From an uncultured Lachnospiraceae bacterium (GTDB lineage Bacteria > Bacillota > Clostridia > Lachnospirales > Lachnospiraceae): a stretch of DNA of 9,071 nucleotides. Below the pieces are notes generated by a model, which saw nothing but the letters and a program-made list of their open reading frames with translations, searched no databases and was not told where the DNA came from. Shown piece after piece: positions 5,199 through 9,071 of this stretch. The stretch spans positions 1 to 9,071 of the forward strand of contig CANQEB010000088.1 of assembly GCA_947594085.1 (NCBI GenBank). The letters run 5' to 3'. The position numbers were made by a program, and so were the translations under genes. Positions within the stretch are counted from its first letter, which is position 1; every line of letters begins with the position of its first letter.

Positions 5199-6659
5199 AT
5201 GAAACGGTGCATTATTTGCGGAAATGTGGATGATGACAGTAGTACAGTTTGCAGTACATGCGGGAATCCATATGTAGATATGGGAGAGCAGGCTTCTGAT
5301 GTGGAGGAAGAGCGTGCAGAACAGGCCGGGGAGGCTGGAGAGCAGGATGCTGCATCGGAAGAAATAGAAGGTGAAGCGGAGGAATCCGCGGCAGGACAGG
5401 ACGGGCAGGCGGAAGCACAGGAGCCGGAGGCAGAGCAGAATCAGCCGGAGGAGTTTGGGCAGACCGCCGCGCAGCAAGCGGAGCCGGAAGAGTCTGAGCA
5501 GACTGTCGCGCGGCAAGCGGAGCCAGAAGAGCCCCAGCAAGCCGGGCAGGCAGAGGCGCCTCAGCAGGGTCAGCCCACGCAAAGAGATCGCCAGAGTGCT
5601 GAGATTCCGAGACAGGCATCCGGAGGGCGTCCGCCGCGCAGGACGAGAAGTGGCCCGCAGATTTATGGACAAGCCGAAGGGATGGATGGAAATCCCGGGA
5701 TGTACGCGAACCAGGGGGCTATCCGCAGGAACGTTCCGCCGAGATCTACGGGAACAGGTCGGCCGATGGGTCAAATGCCCGAAGGAGCGGGACGGCCGAT
5801 GGGCCAGATGTCAGGACGCACCGGGCGGCCGATGAGCCAGATGCCGGGAGGTGCTGGACGGCCCACCGGACAGGATTTCCGCGCAAAGCGTGTCATGGAG
5901 ATTGCGCGTAGAGCGATGAGATCTCCGCTGTTCTTTCTGATTGCTTTGTTAAATACGGTAGGTGTGGCCGCTTCCATCGCAGCCATTTTCCTGAAGGAAC
6001 TGAATTATTCACAGCTTGTCAGGCTGCTGAATGACGCTAGCCTGCCGCAGCAGATGTCCGGATATGTAAGTTCGGCGACGAAGCTGCTGCAAAATCTGGA
6101 TTCGGGGATGATCCCTGCGAATCTCGCACTGCATATTCCGTCGATTCTATTTTGCCTTGGCCTGTGGCTGATCTTCTTTACGGCTCTGGCCGCCAAAGAG
6201 AGGATGTCGGGCGTTGGATTCGGCTTTGCGAAAGCTGCTATTATCATCCGTATGATCGTGGCATGTATCGTGATGCTTGGCGTTCTGATCGTCACAGTGA
6301 CGGTTGTGGTCGCTGCCTGGGTGTCTAAGCAGACTCCGGTTATCGTCATGGCCGTGATCATGCTGGTCATCACGATCATTATAGTTATGATGGTTATCAT
6401 GTATTATTTCGCGTATCTCGGGACGCTGAAGGCCTGCAGAGTGAACGGAGATACAGGCGAGAGCTACGGCAAGCCGTCGGGATATCTTGCGGTGATGCTT
6501 ATCATACTGGCATTGCCGGGCATTGTCGGAGTGCTCTCCGGAATCGTGAACATGGAGATCTCCAACATCATCGGTTCCGTGGCGGAGATGGGCTGGATGC
6601 TCCTTTTGGCTGTGTGGATCTTCATTTATAGAGGAAAAATGAGCGAGCTGGAGGAGTAG
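5199..6659 (+). CDS. Zinc-ribbon, low-complexity, multi-pass membrane protein of unknown function
   Basis: A 486-residue protein in three parts. Residues 4-21 hold a zinc ribbon (C4-x2-C7 and C18-x2-C21). Residues about 28-230 are low complexity: first Glu/Gln/Ala-rich with an about 13-residue repeat (PEEFGQTAAQQAE, PEESEQTVARQAE), then basic and Pro/Gly-rich, ending in four tandem copies of an 11-residue GRPMGQMPxGA-like unit (about 187-226). The C-terminal half has about six hydrophobic spans, two of them very rich in Ile/Val/Met. I start it at ATG 5199, behind AAGGAG (5182-5187), rather than at the in-frame GTG at 5145, which would put 18 extra residues before the ribbon and lies at the predicted transcript start. 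Zinc ribbons fused to membrane domains are common in Lachnospiraceae and of unknown function; I assign none. It has its own promoter and terminator. Confidence 0.82.
   Translation: MKRCIICGNVDDDSSTVCSTCGNPYVDMGEQASDVEEERAEQAGEAGEQDAASEEIEGEAEESAAGQDGQAEAQEPEAEQNQPEEFGQTAAQQAEPEESEQTVARQAEPEEPQQAGQAEAPQQGQPTQRDRQSAEIPRQASGGRPPRRTRSGPQIYGQAEGMDGNPGMYANQGAIRRNVPPRSTGTGRPMGQMPEGAGRPMGQMSGRTGRPMSQMPGGAGRPTGQDFRAKRVMEIARRAMRSPLFFLIALLNTVGVAASIAAIFLKELNYSQLVRLLNDASLPQQMSGYVSSATKLLQNLDSGMIPANLALHIPSILFCLGLWLIFFTALAAKERMSGVGFGFAKAAIIIRMIVACIVMLGVLIVTVTVVVAAWVSKQTPVIVMAVIMLVITIIIVMMVIMYYFAYLGTLKACRVNGDTGESYGKPSGYLAVMLIILALPGIVGVLSGIVNMEISNIIGSVAEMGWMLLLAVWIFIYRGKMSELEE
5757..5873 (+). repeat. Four tandem 33-bp coding repeats (11-residue GRPMGQM unit)
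   Basis: Within the zinc-ribbon protein gene, the units begin at residues 187, 198, 209 and 220: GRPMGQMPEGA, GRPMGQMSGRT, GRPMSQMPGGA and a partial GRPTGQD. DNA copies share a GGnCGGCCGATGGGnCA-like core. Such an in-frame array can gain or lose units by slippage without breaking the reading frame. It lies just before the first membrane span, probably as a flexible cytoplasmic tether. Confidence 0.85.
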
Positions 6660-6707
6660 GACTGCCGAGATCGTCATGACGGATTCTTTCAACATGAAAA
6701 ACAAAGT

Positions 6708-6747
6708 TCACGGTCGCTGTTATTTCTTGACAGAGGCCGTGATTTTT
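6708..6747 (+). terminator. Intrinsic terminator after the zinc-ribbon membrane protein gene
   Basis: TCACGGTC (6708-6715) pairs with GGCCGTGA (6735-6742) through eight pairs (one T-G), with an inner CTGT/ACAG extension, and is followed at once by TTTTT (6743-6747). It starts about 50 bases after the stop codon and ends just before the next promoter. Confidence 0.8.
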
Positions 6748-6753
6748 ATGGTA

Positions 6754-6782
6754 TTGACTTTAGTGTGATAAACTGATAATAT
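6754..6782 (+). promoter_or_regulatory. Sigma-A promoter for the ABC binding-protein gene
   Basis: TTGACT (6754-6759), a 17-bp spacer and TAATAT (6777-6782) are close to consensus and suggest strong expression. The leader is about 35-40 bases and ends in AGGAGG (6812-6817), seven bases before the ATG. Confidence 0.75.
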
Positions 6783-6824
6783 AGTGAAGCAGACTTGGAA
6801 AATTCACTTTGAGGAGGAACTATT

Positions 6825-7655
6825 ATGAAAAAGAAACTGATTGCGCTGCTGGTGTCGGCGGCGATGCTTTCTCTGACGCTGTGCAGCGGCGTGCTTGCGA
6901 AGGACAGTGAGAGCGATCTCGCTTATGTGCAGGATAAGGGAACGCTGGTGGTAGGTATCACGAACTTCGAGCCGATGGACTACCTGGATGAAAACGGCGA
7001 GTGGATCGGCTTTGACGCGGATATGGCGAAGGCGTTTGCAGAGTCTCTCGGCGTAGACGTGGAATTCATGGAGATCGACTGGGACAACAAGATCCTGGAG
7101 CTGGACGGCAAGACGATCGACTGTGTCTGGAATGGTATGACCCTGACGGACGAAGTGACCAGCGCGATGGAGTGCTCAGACGCGTACTGCAAGAATGCGC
7201 AGATCGTAGTCATACCGGCTACTGTTTCGACCGATTATCAGAGCGTGGAGGACCTTGAGGGCCTCAATTTTGCGGCAGAGGCAGGCAGCGCGGGCGAGGC
7301 GGTGCTGAACGATCTGGGACTGAATGTGACATCGGTGAAGGCACAGACGGACGCGCTGATGGAGGTTTCCGCAGGCACATCCGATGCGGCGGTGATTGAT
7401 TCCCTGATGGCGGCGGCTATGGTCGGCGAGGGCACCAGCTATGAGGATCTGACGACGGCGATCGAGCTGAGCAGCGAGGAGTATGGCGTAGGCTTCCGCA
7501 AAGGTTCCGATCTGGCCGAAGAGCTGAACAAGTTCTTTGAGGAGAGCTTCCAGAGCGGCGAGACGATGAAGATTGCGGAGACGTATGGCTTGCAGCTTGC
7601 GATCATCGGGGACGACGCGGAAGCTGAGAGCGAGACTGAGGCGCTTACCGAGTAA
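6825..7655 (+). CDS. Amino-acid ABC transporter substrate-binding protein (family 3)
   Basis: A 276-residue exported protein that captures a polar amino acid for the importer encoded downstream. Residues 1-25 are a signal peptide (KKK, a hydrophobic core, then GVLA). The mature part has the family 3 (SBP_bac_3) pattern: GTLVVGITNFEPMDY near the N-terminus, then GEWIGFDADMAKAFAESLG, an LDGKTIDCVWNGMTLT segment and the second-lobe AAEAGSAGEAVLNDLG. The signal is unusual: the only cysteine (C20) sits in LTLC, a poor lipobox because the residue before Cys is Leu, while GVLA at 22-25 suits signal peptidase I, so it may be secreted rather than lipid-anchored. The last 15 residues are an acidic Glu/Ala/Ser/Thr tail. 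The ligand cannot be read from sequence. A terminator follows directly, separating it from its permease and ATPase. Confidence 0.9.
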   Translation: MKKKLIALLVSAAMLSLTLCSGVLAKDSESDLAYVQDKGTLVVGITNFEPMDYLDENGEWIGFDADMAKAFAESLGVDVEFMEIDWDNKILELDGKTIDCVWNGMTLTDEVTSAMECSDAYCKNAQIVVIPATVSTDYQSVEDLEGLNFAAEAGSAGEAVLNDLGLNVTSVKAQTDALMEVSAGTSDAAVIDSLMAAAMVGEGTSYEDLTTAIELSSEEYGVGFRKGSDLAEELNKFFEESFQSGETMKIAETYGLQLAIIGDDAEAESETEALTE

Positions 7656-7680
7656 TCCTGAGTGATATTCTTATTGTGTG

Positions 7681-7713
7681 AAAAGGGCTGTTGGTATTAC
7701 AACGGCTCTTTTT
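7681..7713 (+). terminator. Intrinsic terminator between binding-protein gene and permease gene
   Basis: AAAAGGGCTGTTG (7681-7693) pairs along its full 13 bases with CAACGGCTCTTTT (7700-7712), including two G-T pairs, around a GTATTA loop; the 3' arm runs into five Ts (7709-7713). It begins 25 bases after the stop codon. Partial read-through would let the binding protein be made in excess over permease and ATPase, a usual arrangement for these importers. Confidence 0.85.
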
Positions 7714-7716
7714 ATG

Positions 7717-7885
7717 CACAGACCCGCGAGAGGAAAAATTTGCTGCTGTCGCAGCACGCGGGTCGCGCGGACGAGTAGGAGGGAAGACCGCCTCCTACTC
7801 GATCACAGACCCGCGAGAGGAAAAATTTGCTGCTGTCGCAGCACGCGGGTCGCGCAGCGAGTAGGGGAAATCCGCCCTACTCGAT
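7717..7885. repeat. Two tandem copies of a two-hairpin intergenic repeat (87 and 82 bp)
   Basis: Copy 1 is 7717-7803, copy 2 is 7804-7885. Each opens with CACA and holds hairpin A, GACCCGCG paired with CGCGGGTC (7721-7728/7757-7764; 7808-7815/7844-7851), enclosing a 12-base purine/T bulge and an inner TGCTGC-TGTC-GCAGCA stem-loop. Each closes with hairpin B, ending CTACTCGAT. Hairpin B is CGAGTAGGAGG/CCTCCTACTCG (11 bp) in copy 1 but CGAGTAGGG/CCCTACTCG (9 bp) in copy 2; both arms have shortened together. The first 55 or so bases of the copies are almost identical. No gene is supported here. The array fills the space between the binding-protein terminator and the permease RBS. It resembles a dispersed palindromic intergenic repeat, but I do not recognise a named family. 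Confidence 0.88.
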
Positions 7886-7917
7886 GTATATAGGATTTCG
7901 GGAAAAGGGAGAGTATT

Positions 7918-8604
7918 ATGGAACTATTTATGGAGCAGCTTCCTATCGTGGTTCGTTCTCTGAACGTGGGATTTCTGCAGACTCTGAAATTATTTTTTGT
8001 GACGCTCATCGGGGCGTTCCCTCTGGGGCTGATTATCGCATTCGGCTCCATGTCGCGCTTTAAGCCCCTGAGCTTTTTTACGCGGGTCATCGTCTGGGTT
8101 TTCCGCGGTACGCCGCTGATGATCCAGCTTCTGATCATTTATTATTTTCCGGGACTCGTCCTGCACAATCCCATCTGGGGCGGAGGCGAAAGCGGCAGAT
8201 TCCTTGCCGCGTCCGTGTCGTTCATCGTGAATTATGCCTGTTATTTTTCCGAGATCTACCGCGGCGGCATCCAGGGCGTTCCGGTCGGGCAGGAGGAGGC
8301 CGGGCTTGTGCTTGGCATGACAAAGAGCCAGATCTTTTTCAAGGTAACGTTTCTTCAGATGATCAAACGAATCATTCCGCCGATGTCCAACGAGATCATT
8401 ACGCTCGTAAAGGACACGTCGCTTGCGCGCATCATCGCGTTGCAGGAGATCATTTGGGCGGGGCAGGCGTTCATGAAGGGTTCCCAGGGGATCTCAGGCG
8501 CGATCTGGCCGCTGTTCTTCACCGCGATCTATTACCTTGTATGCAACGGCATTCTGACGCTGCTTCTGGGCGCGCTGGAAAAGAAACTGGACTATTTCAG
8601 ATGA
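7918..8604 (+). CDS. Amino-acid ABC transporter permease (HisM/GlnP type)
   Basis: A 228-residue inner-membrane subunit of a polar amino-acid importer. Hydrophobic spans lie near residues 19-42, 52-78, 93-115 and 188-215. The conserved WVFRGTPLMIQ motif is present (FRGTP at 62-66), as is the EAA loop that docks on the ATPase: QEEAGLVLGMTKSQIFFKV with E127, A128 and G133, followed by a P-rich IIPPMSNEI and VKDTSL, all typical of the His/Glu/Gln/Arg/opine permease family. Length is normal. Only one permease is encoded here, so it may act as a homodimer. The start follows AAAGGGAG (7904-7911) by six bases. No convincing promoter separates it from the tandem repeat, so it probably relies on read-through of the upstream terminator. 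The ATPase gene starts ten bases after its stop. Confidence 0.92.
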   Translation: MELFMEQLPIVVRSLNVGFLQTLKLFFVTLIGAFPLGLIIAFGSMSRFKPLSFFTRVIVWVFRGTPLMIQLLIIYYFPGLVLHNPIWGGGESGRFLAASVSFIVNYACYFSEIYRGGIQGVPVGQEEAGLVLGMTKSQIFFKVTFLQMIKRIIPPMSNEIITLVKDTSLARIIALQEIIWAGQAFMKGSQGISGAIWPLFFTAIYYLVCNGILTLLLGALEKKLDYFR

Positions 8605-8614
8605 GGAGGAAGCC

Positions 8615-9071
8615 ATGCCAATCTTAGAGGTAGAGCATATTTGCAAATCGTTTGACCGCACCGAGGTGTTGAAGGATATCAATTTCTCACTGGAAAAAGG
8701 CCAGGTTCTGTCTATCATTGGTTCCTCCGGAAGCGGTAAGACCACGCTTCTGCGCTGCCTGAATTTTCTGGAGCGGCCGGACAGGGGCGTGATCCGCGTA
8801 GACGGGGAAACGCTGTTTGACGACAGCGATCCCACTACGTTAAGCGAGGGCGCGATCCGCAAAAAGCGGCTTCATTTCGGGCTGGTATTTCAGTCGTTCA
8901 ATCTGTTCCCGCAGTACACGGCGCTGAAAAACGTGATGCTCGCGCGAGAACTGCTTGCAAAGGAACAGCCGGACTACAAGGCGCGCAAAAAAGAGATCCA
9001 CGATGAGATCCAGGCGCAGGCGCAGGAGCTTCTGACGCAGATGAGCCTTGCGGACCGCATGGACAATTATC
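8615..9071 (+). CDS. Amino-acid ABC transporter ATP-binding protein (partial, runs off the window)
   Basis: The first 152 residues of an importer ATPase, open at the right edge. Walker A is GSSGSGKT at residues 36-43, preceded by the typical LEVEHICKSF A-loop region (F13 is the usual aromatic position). The Q-loop is VFQSFNLFPQYTALKNV with Q93. The ABC signature and Walker B lie beyond the window. Compared with GlnQ/HisP-type ATPases, the stretch between the Q-loop and the signature is somewhat longer and Lys/Glu/Gln-rich (residues about 110-140), and residues 67-80 (FDDSDPTTLSEGA) form a small extra loop. The AGGAGG ribosome binding site (8604-8609) overlaps the last base of the permease TGA, so the two genes are probably translationally coupled. 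Confidence 0.93.
   Translation, partial: MPILEVEHICKSFDRTEVLKDINFSLEKGQVLSIIGSSGSGKTTLLRCLNFLERPDRGVIRVDGETLFDDSDPTTLSEGAIRKKRLHFGLVFQSFNLFPQYTALKNVMLARELLAKEQPDYKARKKEIHDEIQAQAQELLTQMSLADRMDNY

Noticed and set aside
4905..5774. 289-residue - strand ORF
   Set aside because: It is antisense to the end of the aminotransferase and the acidic linker of the zinc-ribbon protein; its Leu/Arg-rich composition is the complement of Glu/Gln/Ala codons.
5371..5835. 154-residue Arg/Ser-rich + strand ORF overlapping the zinc-ribbon gene
   Set aside because: It is a shifted frame of the low-complexity linker with no RBS; the overlapping frame carries the zinc ribbon and membrane spans.
6672..6681. CGTCATGACG palindrome after the zinc-ribbon gene
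   Set aside because: A 10-bp palindrome with no loop and no promoter overlap is expected by chance at this scale.
7717..7885. CRISPR array
   Set aside because: Only two directly abutting copies exist, with internal palindromes and no unique spacers, and no cas gene is nearby.
7678..7893. 71-residue + strand ORF through the terminator and repeat copies
   Set aside because: It has no RBS, begins inside the binding-protein terminator region and simply translates the two repeat copies (the same HRPARGKICC run twice). The hairpins explain the sequence better.

Overview
This window looks like chromosomal DNA from a Gram-positive Clostridia, most likely a Lachnospiraceae-type gut anaerobe. The basis is strong AGGAGG-type ribosome binding sites, sigma-A-like promoters with 17-bp spacers, moderately GC-rich codons, the gene families present (XpaC/TelA pair, PF12897-type aminotransferase, clostridial amino-acid ABC transporter) and a group II intron 3' end. 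The genus is not determinable by eye. All supported genes are on the + strand.

Layout. (1) Bases 1-76 are the last two RNA domains (V and VI) of a group II intron whose body lies upstream. (2) An extended -10 promoter near 131-159 starts a probable operon: an XpaC-family membrane protein (189-1505), a T-poor purine-rich spacer, a TelA/YaaN-family protein (1676-2905), an unlisted 39-residue single-pass membrane microprotein (2992-3111) and a small HExxH metallopeptidase-like protein (3202-3612). No terminator or internal promoter is visible between them. (3) A near-consensus promoter (3652-3680), followed by a perfect 16-bp inverted repeat, drives a type Ic (PF12897-like) aspartate aminotransferase (3754-5040). 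(4) An extended -10 promoter (5105-5133) drives a zinc-ribbon protein with a long repetitive low-complexity linker and about six membrane spans (5199-6659), closed by a good terminator. (5) A polar amino-acid ABC transporter locus follows: secreted binding protein (6825-7655) with its own promoter and terminator, then two tandem copies of an 87/82-bp two-hairpin repeat, then permease (7918-8604) and ATPase (8615 to beyond the window end).

How they work together. XpaC and TelA are a recurrent pair linked to cell-envelope or toxic-anion stress, but their biochemistry is unsettled; the microprotein and metallopeptidase may belong to the same module by position. The ABC genes form a standard importer in which the terminator and structured repeats between binding protein and permease probably set the expression ratio. 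The most noteworthy signals are the microprotein, the tandem structured repeat with a length change matched on both arms of one stem, and an 18-bp identity between that repeat and the end of the group II intron.
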